Positions 25,022 through 33,632 of a stretch of DNA of 64,000 nt are shown piece after piece. The translations under genes and the position numbers were made by a program. The DNA is from Guptibacillus hwajinpoensis (GTDB lineage: Bacteria; Bacillota; Bacilli; Bacillales; Guptibacillaceae), in NCBI RefSeq assembly GCF_001039475.1, contig NZ_LELK01000015.1, positions 124,001-188,000 on the forward strand, in the 5' to 3' direction. The notes under the pieces were generated by a model. The model was given only the letters and a program-made list of their open reading frames with translations, was not told the DNA's origin and did not search any database. Within the stretch, counting starts at the first letter, position 1; every line of letters begins with the position of its first letter.

Positions 25022-25846
25022 GTGGATGCAACGTTTGGTCAATTTTCAAAACAGCTTTTCTCAAGAATGAAAGAGCACTATGTAACGGATTTATCGGCAC
25101 AGCTTGCGTATTATTTCTTGCTATCGCTCTTTCCTTTTTTAATATTCGCTATTACCCTCTTGACTCAATTTGATTTTTCTCAGGATCAAATTCTAGATTT
25201 AATTTCACAATACGCTCCTTCGGAATCATTGGTAACAATACAGGAAAATTTAATTCTAGAAGATGGCACACGTAAAAGCCTTCTCTCATTTGGGATTATT
25301 GCGACCATTTGGTCAGCATCAAATGCCATTAATGCCATTATTAAGTCATTGAATAGAGCTTACAACGTACAGGAAAGCCGCCATTTCCTGGTCGCAAGGG
25401 GGCTGTCAATCCTCTTGTCATTTGCTATGATTTTTGTCATTGTGGTAGCGCTTATTTTACCCGTATTTGGCGAGACGCTTTGGCGTTTCTTCGTCACTTT
25501 CTTCGGTATTCCAGAGTCGTTTAGCTTCATGTTTGGGATAATTCGATGGTTTTTGAGTCTATCTATTATGATCGTAGTGTTTATGTTTATATATTATTAC
25601 GCTCCGAATAAGCGATTAAATTACAAAGATGTACTACTGGGGTCGGTATTTGCTTCGGTATTGTGGCAACTTGTTTCACTTGTTTTCTCATACTACATTA
25701 ATCATTTCGGTGATTACTCTGCAACATATGGAAGTTTAGGTGGAGTGATTGCGCTTATGCTCTGGTTCTATTTAACTGGACTGGTGATTATTGTAGGTGG
25801 GGAAGTGAATGCCACTTCAAACTATTTTCGTAGAAAAAGCCAATAG
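25022..25846 (+). CDS. yfkH: YihY/virulence factor BrkB family membrane protein (YfkH)
   Basis: This 274-residue protein has six membrane helices and YihY-family motifs: LAYYFLLSLFPFLIF (about 27-41), TIWSASNAINAI, YYYAPN, and the closing GLVIIVGGEVNA. The family was once thought to be ribonuclease BN; that is not supported, and the function is open. GTG start at 25022 with AGGAGGG. It follows yfkI, as in B. subtilis, and ends in a strong terminator shared with zosA. Confidence 0.88.
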   Translation: MDATFGQFSKQLFSRMKEHYVTDLSAQLAYYFLLSLFPFLIFAITLLTQFDFSQDQILDLISQYAPSESLVTIQENLILEDGTRKSLLSFGIIATIWSASNAINAIIKSLNRAYNVQESRHFLVARGLSILLSFAMIFVIVVALILPVFGETLWRFFVTFFGIPESFSFMFGIIRWFLSLSIMIVVFMFIYYYAPNKRLNYKDVLLGSVFASVLWQLVSLVFSYYINHFGDYSATYGSLGGVIALMLWFYLTGLVIIVGGEVNATSNYFRRKSQ

Positions 25847-25874
25847 AAAAAGCAGCCATAGGCTGCTTTTTTTG
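25847..25874. terminator. Bidirectional intrinsic terminator
   Basis: AAAAAGCAGCCTA-type stem with TTTTTTT between the convergent yfkH and zosA genes. Confidence 0.88.
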
Positions 25875-25879
25875 TTGCA

Positions 25880-27787
25880 TCATTTCAATAGACGTAGGCC
25901 ATTTAATATAACTAGAATCGTACTCCCCTCATGTCCGATTACACCAAGAGGAAGAGTTAGAAATTGAAAGAAATTCGAAGCAATAAGGATGAGAATAATT
26001 GAAATCGAGAAAACAACATTTTGTTTAACAATAAGATTCAATCGGTTCGATATACTTACCGCTCTGGTGAGTTTCCCAAGATCGTTTTTCATTAGTACAA
26101 CATCTGCAGATTCAAGTGCTACATCGGTACCTTGCCCCATCGCAATCCCAACATCTGAGACTGCTAGGGCAGGGGCATCGTTTATGCCATCTCCAATCAT
26201 TCCAACTGTACCGTATTGCATTTTAAGTTCTTTTATTCTCTTCACTTTGTCTTCGGGAAGACAATTAGCGTAATAGGTTTTGATCCCGACTTCCTCTGCA
26301 ATTGCTTTAGCCGTTTGTTCACTATCGCCAGTTAACATAACAGGCTCAATTCCCCGCTTTTGAAGGGCTTTAACCATAGCATTAGATTCAACTCTCACTT
26401 TATCTTTAAGTGCAATCATTCCAGCAATTCCGTTATTATCAGATGCAAGGACAATCGTTTTTCCGCTTCTTTGCAACAATTCATATTGCTCTTTGAATGT
26501 ATTGAATCCATTCACGTCTCTGAAGAATTCTAATTTACCTACTCTCCATGTCGTTTCCGCTAGTTTGGCTTCAACACCCCATCCTGAATAATCCATCATT
26601 TGATCAGGCTCATACCAGTCAAGATTACCAGCGTAATTGACAATCGCTTTACCGAGAGGATGTGTTGATTGACGTTCTATTGAAGCTATGGATTTAATGA
26701 AAAAATCTTTCTTAATATCATCCCGTGTAAAAACGTCTGTTACGACGGGGGAACCTTCAGTAAGCGTACCGGTTTTATCCAAAGCGATCGCTTTCATTGT
26801 GCCAAGTTGCTCAAGGTGAACGCCCCCTTTGAAAAGAATACCCGTTCTTGCACCTGCAGATATAGCAGAAAGTGTCGCAGGCATAATAGAGGCAACTAAA
26901 GCACAAGGAGAAGCCACAACGAGAAAGACCATTGCGCGATATATTGTTTCATCCCATGTCCAACCTAGCGCATAATGAGGAAGTACCATAAGAAGTGCTG
27001 CGATTAATAGTACGCTTTTGACATACCATCCTTCTAGTTTCTCAATAAATAATTGAGAGGGAGCTTTCTGATCCTGGGCTTCTTGTACAAGTGCGATGAT
27101 TTTTTGGAAGACAGTATCTTCACTACGTTTTGTCATTTTTACTGTTAGATGCCCTGATATATTAAGAGTCCCAGCATAAACTTCTTCATCAATTTGCTTC
27201 GTAACAGGTAGCGATTCTCCTGTAATAGCTGATTGATCAACAGAAGTTTGGCCTTTTATAATAATTCCATCCGCCGGAACACGCTCCCCTGGACGAATTA
27301 GAAGGAGATCCCCAATTGAAAGTGTACTGGCTGAAACGGTACGTTCACTACCGTTTTCGAGTATAGTTGCCGTTTCAGGTTGAATCTCCATTAGAGACTC
27401 TAGCTCACGTTCGCTTTTATTCAATGTATAGGTTTCGAGTGCACCACTTAACGCGAAGATGAAAATCAGAATGGCACCCTCAGTCCAGTATCCAATGCTA
27501 CCAGCTCCAACAGCGGCAATAATCATGAGGAGCTCAACATTCACATCCTTATCAGCAATTGAATCCACTATGCCTTCTTTTGCTTTAGCAAAGCCCCCAA
27601 CAATAAACGCAATAATATAAAGAGTCGATGCGGTAGAAGACGTGAATGATCCTTCCATAAACCATGTAAAAGCAATTAATATTCCACTTATTAATGCAGC
27701 TATCAGTTCTCCATGTCGTTTTAGTGTATTCCACCAAAAGGAAGTATGGGTGGTGTATGTGGTGGATTGAATATTTACTTGTTCCAT
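25880..27787 (-). CDS. zosA: ZosA-type zinc/heavy-metal P1B-ATPase
   Basis: It has 635 residues, close to B. subtilis ZosA (637), and lacks an N-terminal metal-binding domain. The domains are membrane helices to about 120, an actuator with TGES (189-192), the transport motif SPC (293-295), phosphorylation motif DKTGT (337-341), and GDGINDAPAL in the P-domain. ZosA imports zinc under oxidative stress in B. subtilis and is PerR-controlled; a PerR-like box lies upstream here. ATG 27787 has AAGGAGG seven bases upstream; the ATG at 27793 is too close. Cadmium or cobalt specificity cannot be excluded. Confidence 0.85.
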   Translation of the reverse strand: MEQVNIQSTTYTTHTSFWWNTLKRHGELIAALISGILIAFTWFMEGSFTSSTASTLYIIAFIVGGFAKAKEGIVDSIADKDVNVELLMIIAAVGAGSIGYWTEGAILIFIFALSGALETYTLNKSERELESLMEIQPETATILENGSERTVSASTLSIGDLLLIRPGERVPADGIIIKGQTSVDQSAITGESLPVTKQIDEEVYAGTLNISGHLTVKMTKRSEDTVFQKIIALVQEAQDQKAPSQLFIEKLEGWYVKSVLLIAALLMVLPHYALGWTWDETIYRAMVFLVVASPCALVASIMPATLSAISAGARTGILFKGGVHLEQLGTMKAIALDKTGTLTEGSPVVTDVFTRDDIKKDFFIKSIASIERQSTHPLGKAIVNYAGNLDWYEPDQMMDYSGWGVEAKLAETTWRVGKLEFFRDVNGFNTFKEQYELLQRSGKTIVLASDNNGIAGMIALKDKVRVESNAMVKALQKRGIEPVMLTGDSEQTAKAIAEEVGIKTYYANCLPEDKVKRIKELKMQYGTVGMIGDGINDAPALAVSDVGIAMGQGTDVALESADVVLMKNDLGKLTRAVSISNRLNLIVKQNVVFSISIILILIASNFFQFLTLPLGVIGHEGSTILVILNGLRLLK

Positions 27788-27852
27788 TATCATTCCTCCT
27801 TTTCTAATTGAGAAAGAGAGTCATCCTCAATTATCCTTTTGAAAGTTATATA

Positions 27853-27878
27853 GCTGTGATTCAAAATAGAATCACAGC
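27853..27878. promoter_or_regulatory. Perfect inverted repeat in the zosA leader
   Basis: GCTGTGATTC and GAATCACAGC flank a six-base spacer, 66 bases upstream of the zosA start. There is no T-tract on either side, so it may be an operator or an mRNA hairpin. Confidence 0.45.
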
Positions 27879-27936
27879 ATAGAAAGTCCTACATAAAGTG
27901 ATTAAATACGAGTAGATGAGAACGCTTTTCACTAAA

Positions 27937-27951
27937 TTAGAATAATTATTA
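27937..27951 (-). promoter_or_regulatory. PerR-like box upstream of zosA
   Basis: TTAGAATAATTATTA matches the PerR consensus TTATAATNATTATAA at 12 of 14 positions. It overlaps the area just downstream of a minus-strand TATAAT (27950-27955). zosA is a known PerR target in B. subtilis, which supports the call; AT-richness is a caveat. Confidence 0.5.
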
Positions 27952-28092
27952 TATTTTAATGATTTCATTCTATCACATAATATTCACAGTGACTATACAA
28001 AAGAAAACAAATGTGTGTGTAGATTTGATGTTTAATAATAGGAAAAATGCGGGAATGAAATTAATAACAAAGTAATTATGAGGAGGGCAACA

Positions 28093-28890
28093 ATGCTATT
28101 AAAAGAAAAGCTAGAGCAGTTCAAACATGTACATGTTCAAAAACCAGATAAAGTTTTTACCCTATACTTAAATACTGACCGTCGTGATGCTGATCGACAA
28201 AATGGTGAGTGGAAAATTCAGTTGAAGAACGGATTCCGTAATTTTGAAGACTATATAAAACAGAGTGGGAACAAGCAAGAACTTGCAAATTTCGAGAAAG
28301 TAAAAGAGAAGGTACAGGATGAATTAGATCGAATCGAAAATGATTTAAATCGTGGTTTAGTCATTATTGCTTCTTCAGACGATCAAATTTGGTTTGTAGA
28401 ACGGACACAGGTGCCGGTGGAAACCAATCTATACTGGGAAGAAGAGGCTCAACTTGATCAACTAAATGAACTAGAAGAAAAGTATCCTAATACAGGGATT
28501 ATCCTTGTTCATTATGATTATGTACGTATTCTTGAAACGGAGCTAGGTTTCCTTACAAAAAGTGAAGAATATGCATGGGATCCTGACGAAGATAACTGGA
28601 GGAAATACGAAGGAACGACTGGAAACGAAAACATTTCCGGTAACGGTAGTACTGCTCAGCGTGAACTTTACGAAGATCGCATTAAAGCAAATCGAGAAAG
28701 ATGGTATAAGTCCATGGCTGCTAAACTCGATAAGAAAGCTAAGACTCGTCAGTGGGAAAAAATTTACGTAGCTGGTGAAAAAGAAGAAGCTAGTGAATTG
28801 AATGAACTAATGAATAAAGAAGGAATCGTTGTCGGCAAGAACTATGCTGATAAACGTGATGATGAAGTTATTACATCACTTGTATCCTAA
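28093..28890 (+). CDS. VLRF1-type (Vms1-like) release-factor family protein
   Basis: This 265-residue, charged cytosolic protein looks like a bacterial VLRF1/aeRF1-type release factor. It has an N-terminal alpha/beta domain with FTLYLNTDRRDADR (about 22-35) and a central VLRF1-like core (about 90-160). A glycine-rich loop ends in GSTAQ (185-189), matching the GSxxQ catalytic motif of Vms1. A long basic helix, YEDRIKANRERWYKSM, follows. Vms1-type enzymes cleave peptidyl-tRNA on stalled large subunits. ATG 28093 has AGGAGGG five bases upstream; the ATG at 28078 is inside the leader. It is monocistronic. Confidence 0.78.
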   Translation: MLLKEKLEQFKHVHVQKPDKVFTLYLNTDRRDADRQNGEWKIQLKNGFRNFEDYIKQSGNKQELANFEKVKEKVQDELDRIENDLNRGLVIIASSDDQIWFVERTQVPVETNLYWEEEAQLDQLNELEEKYPNTGIILVHYDYVRILETELGFLTKSEEYAWDPDEDNWRKYEGTTGNENISGNGSTAQRELYEDRIKANRERWYKSMAAKLDKKAKTRQWEKIYVAGEKEEASELNELMNKEGIVVGKNYADKRDDEVITSLVS

Positions 28891-28892
28891 TG

Positions 28893-28920
28893 AAAAAGCA
28901 CCCAATTGGGTGCTTTTCTT
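28893..28920. terminator. Bidirectional intrinsic terminator
   Basis: AAAAAGCACCCAATTGGGTG-type palindrome ending in CTTTTCTT, between the convergent VLRF1 and methyltransferase genes. Confidence 0.85.
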
Positions 28921-28929
28921 ATGAATGTC

Positions 28930-30096
28930 CTATTGCTTAACGGCTTGAATTGTAAATATTTTAGGAATGCCTCGATCATGGAGTTTACTATTTGGTTCCT
29001 CCACTACTTGTTTAATCATCAAATTTTCATTCGCTATGCCTGTTATAACCTCACCAAGCGTCCATTTTCTTTGAAGAACATTATTCTCTTCTGTATGATT
29101 CTCAAGATGCTTCTCATAAGCAACTCCTCTTTGAAGAATAGAAGGATCAAAGTAGTTCCCATCCACTTTATGTTTCTTTCCTTTAGAAGTAATAAGCTTC
29201 GTTGATATCGGATGGAAGTCTTGTACAATAAACGCACCACCTGGTGTTAATAGACGTTGAACAACTTCAAAAAGTGGTTGAAGATCTAAAAAATAGTGCA
29301 GAATTCCAAGTTCCATCACAACAATGTCGTAGGATTCATCGTGTTTTTCATCGAGTTTAAGAATATCAGATACATAGTAAGACAAATCGACGTTGCATTG
29401 TTCGGCTATTTCTTTAGCATAACGTTCATTCTCAAATGAGAAATCAATTACAGTAGCTTTAGCTCCAAGCAAACTCATAGCAGTTGCTTTCATGCCGTGT
29501 GACCCCATTAAATTAGCTACCTTTATCCCTTCTAATTGAGGAAGAAAAGGCATGAGTGATTTAAGGCGTGCCAAAGGATTCGTTTTTAATTTAGTTGCTG
29601 CCTCTTTAGGGGTACCAAATCGGTTAAGGAGCGCTTCATATGTATGTTGATTCCACGATTTCTCGTTTTGTTCTGTCACTTTATTCTGCATCTTACTAAG
29701 GTGACTAGTTACGAGGGATACCCACTCCGGGAGCTTCTGATAATAGTAAAGGGAAAGACAAGGAACAGTATGATCTTGAAATGGAACTTCAACTAAATAA
29801 GGATTCGTACGAATAACTGTATTGTAGGTGCATTCTACTATTACCTGCTGCTTATTTATTTCATAGGAAGCAACAGATTTGTCGACTGAATGCTCAGGTA
29901 TTGCTTGACCAAACATCTTGTTGAATTCATCAATAACATACTCAAACCCATCCCATTGAATAGAAATCGATATCGTATCGGGAGTAGGGCTCACACCTTG
30001 AAGCCAGAGAGCTGTTTCATTTATGAAGAAATAAGGAATGTTATAGTTGTTAAGGGATGTTGTTACTTTTAATAAGACGTTTTGCTGATCTGGCAT
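28930..30096 (-). CDS. Two-domain protein: degenerate nucleotidyltransferase-like + SAM methyltransferase
   Basis: The protein has 388 residues. The C-terminal half (about 190-385) is a class I methyltransferase: motif I region VANLMGSHGMKA (193-204), acidic VIDFS at strand 2, MELGILHYFLD, and GGAFIVQDFHP. The N-terminal part (about 5-125) has a nucleotidyltransferase-like ALWLQGVSPTPDTISI pattern, but the catalytic G-S and D-x-D residues are missing. A small DUF-like linker joins them. The substrate is unknown. The ATG at 30096 is convergent with the VLRF1 gene; no operon partner is seen. Confidence 0.7.
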   Translation of the reverse strand: MPDQQNVLLKVTTSLNNYNIPYFFINETALWLQGVSPTPDTISISIQWDGFEYVIDEFNKMFGQAIPEHSVDKSVASYEINKQQVIVECTYNTVIRTNPYLVEVPFQDHTVPCLSLYYYQKLPEWVSLVTSHLSKMQNKVTEQNEKSWNQHTYEALLNRFGTPKEAATKLKTNPLARLKSLMPFLPQLEGIKVANLMGSHGMKATAMSLLGAKATVIDFSFENERYAKEIAEQCNVDLSYYVSDILKLDEKHDESYDIVVMELGILHYFLDLQPLFEVVQRLLTPGGAFIVQDFHPISTKLITSKGKKHKVDGNYFDPSILQRGVAYEKHLENHTEENNVLQRKWTLGEVITGIANENLMIKQVVEEPNSKLHDRGIPKIFTIQAVKQ

Positions 30097-30198
30097 TTTT
30101 CCACCTCAAATTTATTACATGAACATATTTTGTATAGAATACTATAGCATATAGACAGGCCATAAAGCATCCGAATGATAGGGAGAGAGACATGTACT

Positions 30199-30660
30199 AT
30201 GCAGACTCAAAATGAAAGTGGTCCAACACAGAAGTTGATAAAAAAGGGTGGTACATTAGTTTTATGTATCTACTTACTGGCTCTTTTTTATGCTACTTTG
30301 TTTATTTATAATTACTATCCGTATGGTAAATCCGTGAACCTTGTCCTGTTTGATAGTATTAAACTGATGTGGGAGAGCGGTAGTTACTGGTTAATATTAA
30401 AGAACATTATCGGTAACATTCTATTGTTTATGCCTCTTGGTTTTCTTATACCGCTCGTTAGTAAGAAAGGAAATTCTGGATTACTTATTGCTATAATCGG
30501 TTTTGCAACAAGTACTGTGATTGAGTTGCTACAATACTTCGTTGCTCAAAGGATCTTTGATATTGATGACATTCTGTTGAATGCTATAGGGGCTGTAGTA
30601 GGGTATGTGGTATTCAGACTGTTTCGTAGTCTATACAGAAAAATAAAAAAGGCCAAATAA
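30199..30660 (+). CDS. VanZ family membrane protein
   Basis: The product of about 153 residues has four membrane helices and the VanZ family order: a first helix after a basic start, NIIGNILLFMPLGFLIP in the second, STVIELLQYFVAQRIFDIDDILLNAIGAVVGY in the last two. VanZ-like proteins influence teicoplanin or detergent sensitivity in some bacteria; the function is otherwise unknown. GGGAGAG lies 11 bases before the ATG at 30199; the ATG at 30175 precedes that site. It ends in a terminator shared with ykuV. Confidence 0.85.
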   Translation: MQTQNESGPTQKLIKKGGTLVLCIYLLALFYATLFIYNYYPYGKSVNLVLFDSIKLMWESGSYWLILKNIIGNILLFMPLGFLIPLVSKKGNSGLLIAIIGFATSTVIELLQYFVAQRIFDIDDILLNAIGAVVGYVVFRLFRSLYRKIKKAK

Positions 30661-30688
30661 AGAGGCAGCCAAATGCTGCCTCTTTTGA
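30658..30688. terminator. Bidirectional intrinsic terminator
   Basis: AAAGAGGCAGCcaaatGCTGCCTCTTTT between convergent vanZ-like and ykuV genes. Confidence 0.87.
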
Positions 30689-31147
30689 TTAGTCTTCCTT
30701 TTTTGCTTTATCAAGAAGCTTTGTAATGCGTTTTGTAAGCATCTTACGTCCTTCTCCACCTGCTTGGAAGTGGCGAAGCTTACCTTCTGAATCAAATACA
30801 TAGTATGCTGGTACATATTGATTGTCGAATGCGTCAGTAAGCTTGTGATCGCTGTCTACGAAGATTGGTTGGCTGATATCGTGTTGATCGGCTACTTCTT
30901 TAATTTCATCTAAATCAAGATCTTTTTCAGAACGTGGCATATGAACGGCTATAACGTTCATGTCTTCGCTATACTCATCACGAAATTCATTTATCATTGG
31001 CATAGCTTCTTTACATAGACCACAGCTAATAGACCAAAAGTGAACGAGTGTAAGTGGTTTATTTCCAACTAAATCGCTTTTTGATACTTCTCCGTTAAAC
31101 CAGGCTTTTGCGCCTTCGAATTCAGGCATTTCTTCACGTAGTTTCAT
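30689..31147 (-). CDS. ykuV: Thiol-disulfide oxidoreductase YkuV
   Basis: This 152-residue TlpA/thioredoxin-fold protein lacks a signal peptide. The redox motif is SCGLCKEAMP (Cys42, Cys45). NVIAVHMPRSEKDL, ISQPIFVDSDHKLTDAF and VPAYYVFDSEGKLRHFQAGG follow, closely paralleling B. subtilis YkuV as I recall it. It should reduce disulfides in the cytosol or at the membrane face. AAAGGAG lies ten bases before the ATG. A strong sigma-A promoter and a Fur/PerR-like box lie upstream, implying metal- or peroxide-dependent control. Confidence 0.9.
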   Translation of the reverse strand: MKLREEMPEFEGAKAWFNGEVSKSDLVGNKPLTLVHFWSISCGLCKEAMPMINEFRDEYSEDMNVIAVHMPRSEKDLDLDEIKEVADQHDISQPIFVDSDHKLTDAFDNQYVPAYYVFDSEGKLRHFQAGGEGRKMLTKRITKLLDKAKKED

Positions 31148-31176
31148 CCTGTATCGACTCCTTTATTGTGGGCTAT

Positions 31177-31191
31177 TTATAATCATTATCA
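31177..31191 (-). promoter_or_regulatory. Fur/PerR-family operator upstream of ykuV
   Basis: On the plus strand it reads TTATAATCATTATCA. It differs from the PerR consensus at one position and from the Fur 7-1-7 consensus at one other. It lies about 10-25 bases downstream of the predicted ykuV transcription start, well placed to block transcription. Confidence 0.65.
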
Positions 31192-31207
31192 ATTAATCAC
31201 AATTATT

Positions 31208-31235
31208 ATTATAGTACATTTCATTCATAAGTCAA
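31208..31235 (-). promoter_or_regulatory. Sigma-A promoter of ykuV
   Basis: On the minus strand TTGACT, 16 bp, TATAAT. This is one mismatch from a perfect -35 and a perfect -10, about 60 bases upstream of the ykuV start. Confidence 0.75.
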
Positions 31236-31288
31236 TGAAAAGGGTTTTCTAATTATAGTATTAAAATGGCTAATAAAATGTTTCTTAC

Positions 31289-32461
31289 TCATGATGAAGT
31301 GGAATAGTTTGGAGATTCTTCAGGACTACGGTGAATAGCAGTTGCGACAAACAATAACAGCAACATGCCACTAATCGCAAAGAAAATGCTGCCCTCAGTA
31401 AACCAATCAATGAACAAACCACCTAGATACGGTCCGAGTATACTACCAATTCCAAAGAAAATGCCAGCGAGAATGTTTCCTGTTGGTAATAAACTGTTCG
31501 GGAGAAGATCAGCTAAATAGGTAATACTCAACGAAAATAAAGAACCAACCATCATGCCTGCCAAAAAGAATAGGATAAATAGTGTTGTTACGGAAGTCGT
31601 AAAAATCGCTCCAGAAAAACACACCCATCCAATTAACATACTAATAAGCAGAACATTTTTACGGCCAAATTTATCGCTCCATATTCCGAGAGGCATTTGG
31701 AAAAGGAGACTTCCGACTACAAATGCGGGTAAAAGTATGGAGACGGCTTTTACATCAAGTCCAGCTCTAAGAGCGTATACTGGAAAATTGCCATGAAGGG
31801 AAGCCTCAAGGAAGCCATAACCAAAGGAAGGGAGAAGGGCTACCCAACCGATTTTCAATACGTGCGAGTATTTTGAGAGTACGCGATCAGAACCTGATGT
31901 AAGTGGATCAGGAAATTCATTCGAAATCTTAATAAGCATGAACCAGGTGATTAAGGCAATACCTGATGCAATGACAAAAGGCAGGTATAACGAAATTTGA
32001 ACTAGGATCGTTGAAAGTGGGCCAGCGGCAAATCCTAGACCAAATGCTGATCCGTATATCGCGATGTTACGTCCGCGCTTTTCTTTAGAAGTAGTGGTTG
32101 TTATCCAAAGTTGTGTCGCAAAATGAAGTAGGTTATCTCCAATTCCCACAATAACCCTTAGAATAAACCAGAACCAAAACGCTTGCCATATTGGAATAAG
32201 GATAACGGATATAGCGACAAGAAGGAGTCCAACGCTAATGGCGGGTTTGTATCCAAATTTACGAACTGGCTTTTCAATAAACGGAGAAGCAAATAGAATT
32301 CCGATATACAAGGCGGATGCGTTTAATCCGTTCATGCTTGATGATACACCAGCCTCTTCAAGTAGAATGGAGAGTAAAGGTAAGAGCATACCTTGCGAAT
32401 AGCCAGAAATGAAAACAATTGAAATTAGAATGAAGAAACGATAACGATTTGATCCAGACAT
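31289..32461 (-). CDS. MFS transporter
   Basis: This 390-residue protein has twelve membrane helices and MFS motif A variants: GIWSDKFGRKNVLL in the second half and EKPVRKFGYKPA after helix 2. It resembles drug/metabolite efflux members; the substrate is unknown. I prefer the ATG at 32461 (MSGSNRYRF), where the family-like N-terminus begins. The TTG at 32500 has no ribosome site and lies next to a TATAAT that looks like the promoter. The ribosome site at the chosen start is weak (GGATGTG). Confidence 0.8.
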   Translation of the reverse strand: MSGSNRYRFFILISIVFISGYSQGMLLPLLSILLEEAGVSSSMNGLNASALYIGILFASPFIEKPVRKFGYKPAISVGLLLVAISVILIPIWQAFWFWFILRVIVGIGDNLLHFATQLWITTTTSKEKRGRNIAIYGSAFGLGFAAGPLSTILVQISLYLPFVIASGIALITWFMLIKISNEFPDPLTSGSDRVLSKYSHVLKIGWVALLPSFGYGFLEASLHGNFPVYALRAGLDVKAVSILLPAFVVGSLLFQMPLGIWSDKFGRKNVLLISMLIGWVCFSGAIFTTSVTTLFILFFLAGMMVGSLFSLSITYLADLLPNSLLPTGNILAGIFFGIGSILGPYLGGLFIDWFTEGSIFFAISGMLLLLFVATAIHRSPEESPNYSTSS

Positions 32462-32592
32462 TTGTTCACATCCAAAAAAAGAAGTTGCAATCAGTGCCAA
32501 TTATAATGGAAGGGCACAAAAAGAGCCACCGTTCGCATTTTTTTTAATCCTGTTCTAAAATAAATACAGCGCTATTAAAAGGAGTGAATCTA

Positions 32593-32982
32593 TTGGAATT
32601 TAACATGAAAAAAGAAGAAGTAGGATTTACAGCTGATTTTGGTTATGGAACGTTGCATATATCTGGTGATGATCAGTATGGTTATCGTCCATACCAGCTT
32701 CTTGTCTCATCAATAGCTGTCTGCAGTGGAGGTGTGCTTCGCCAGATTCTTGATAAAAAGCGAATGAAGTACGAAGATATTAAAATAAATGCTGATGTAA
32801 CTCGCAATGAAGAAGAAGCAAATCGTGTTGAGAAAATCCATCTTCATTTCACGTTAATTGGCGATTTGGACGAACAAAAGGTTGAAAGAGCACTAGAATT
32901 AACGAAAAAACATTGTTCGATGGCACAATCTGTCATAGGAAGTATTGAGCTTAAAGAAACGTTTGATATTGTAGCTAAATAG
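32593..32982 (+). CDS. OsmC family protein
   Basis: This 129-residue OsmC-fold protein has the two conserved redox cysteines: SSIAVCSGG (Cys44) and KKHCSMAQSV (Cys108). OsmC/Ohr proteins reduce organic hydroperoxides, but the subgroup here (with TADFGYGTLH and PYQLLVSS) is not clearly Ohr or OsmC. The TTG at 32593 lies eight bases after GGAG; the GTG at 32584 overlaps that site. It is monocistronic and ends in a perfect 42-base palindrome shared with the next, convergent gene. Confidence 0.85.
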   Translation: MEFNMKKEEVGFTADFGYGTLHISGDDQYGYRPYQLLVSSIAVCSGGVLRQILDKKRMKYEDIKINADVTRNEEEANRVEKIHLHFTLIGDLDEQKVERALELTKKHCSMAQSVIGSIELKETFDIVAK

Positions 32983-32983
32983 T

Positions 32984-33025
32984 GAAATAGAACAGGGACA
33001 CCACGTGGTGTCCCTGTTCTATTTC
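32984..33025. terminator. Perfect 42-bp palindromic bidirectional terminator
   Basis: GAAATAGAACAGGGACACC is followed exactly by its reverse complement with a CGTG turn. It separates the convergent OsmC and GSP26-like genes. Confidence 0.88.
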
Positions 33026-33453
33026 TATAGCTCAAGCGTTTCTGGTGTATTCTCTCCTTCATTCATCAAGCGAATTGTATCAGGAGTAATCCTGAGTACA
33101 ATGAAGTTTGGATCATCTGGAGAATCGAACCATCGCTTCATTTGGTCTCCCCATAATTTCTCTTTCGTTTCTTTGGAGTCATCGATTGTCACATGACCTT
33201 GAACTTCAACATAGCGGTCATGCCATCCTTCACCATCATAACCAAGAAGAACATGTACATTGTGATTTTGCTCAATATCTTCTACTTTATGTGTCTTCCT
33301 ACTTGTAGGAGTCATTAACGTTAGCTCATCGTGAAAGAACGTCATAAATCTTGAGTGCGGTTTATTGTCTTTAATCGTGCTTAACGTTCCAACATAATGT
33401 GAATCGAAGATATTTAGTACTTTATTTTTGATTTCAGTTTGGGACATTGCCAT
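33025..33453 (-). CDS. Pyridoxamine 5'-phosphate oxidase-fold general stress protein (GSP26-like)
   Basis: This 142-residue flavin-reductase-like split-barrel protein has VGTLSTIKDNKPHSRFMTF (about 21-39), HKVEDIEQN and VEVQGHVTIDD, typical of the general stress protein 26/YdaG group. Members bind FMN or related cofactors; the physiological role is poorly known and often SigB-linked. GGAG lies nine bases before the ATG at 33453. It is convergent with osmC-like and shares its terminator. No SigB promoter could be confirmed. Confidence 0.85.
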   Translation of the reverse strand: MAMSQTEIKNKVLNIFDSHYVGTLSTIKDNKPHSRFMTFFHDELTLMTPTSRKTHKVEDIEQNHNVHVLLGYDGEGWHDRYVEVQGHVTIDDSKETKEKLWGDQMKRWFDSPDDPNFIVLRITPDTIRLMNEGENTPETLEL

Positions 33454-33632
33454 TGATAATTGCTCCTTTCGAATTTAACTCTAATCTTAATCTTCCTTTA
33501 TTTTCGAATTCTAAAACCAGATAATATGCCATTATTTACTATGAGCGATTAAAGCACATTCGTCTGTTTTTTGATTCAAAGCATTGGGTATACATAATAG
33601 TGACTCTAATTCGGATTAAAGAAGGTTTTCAG

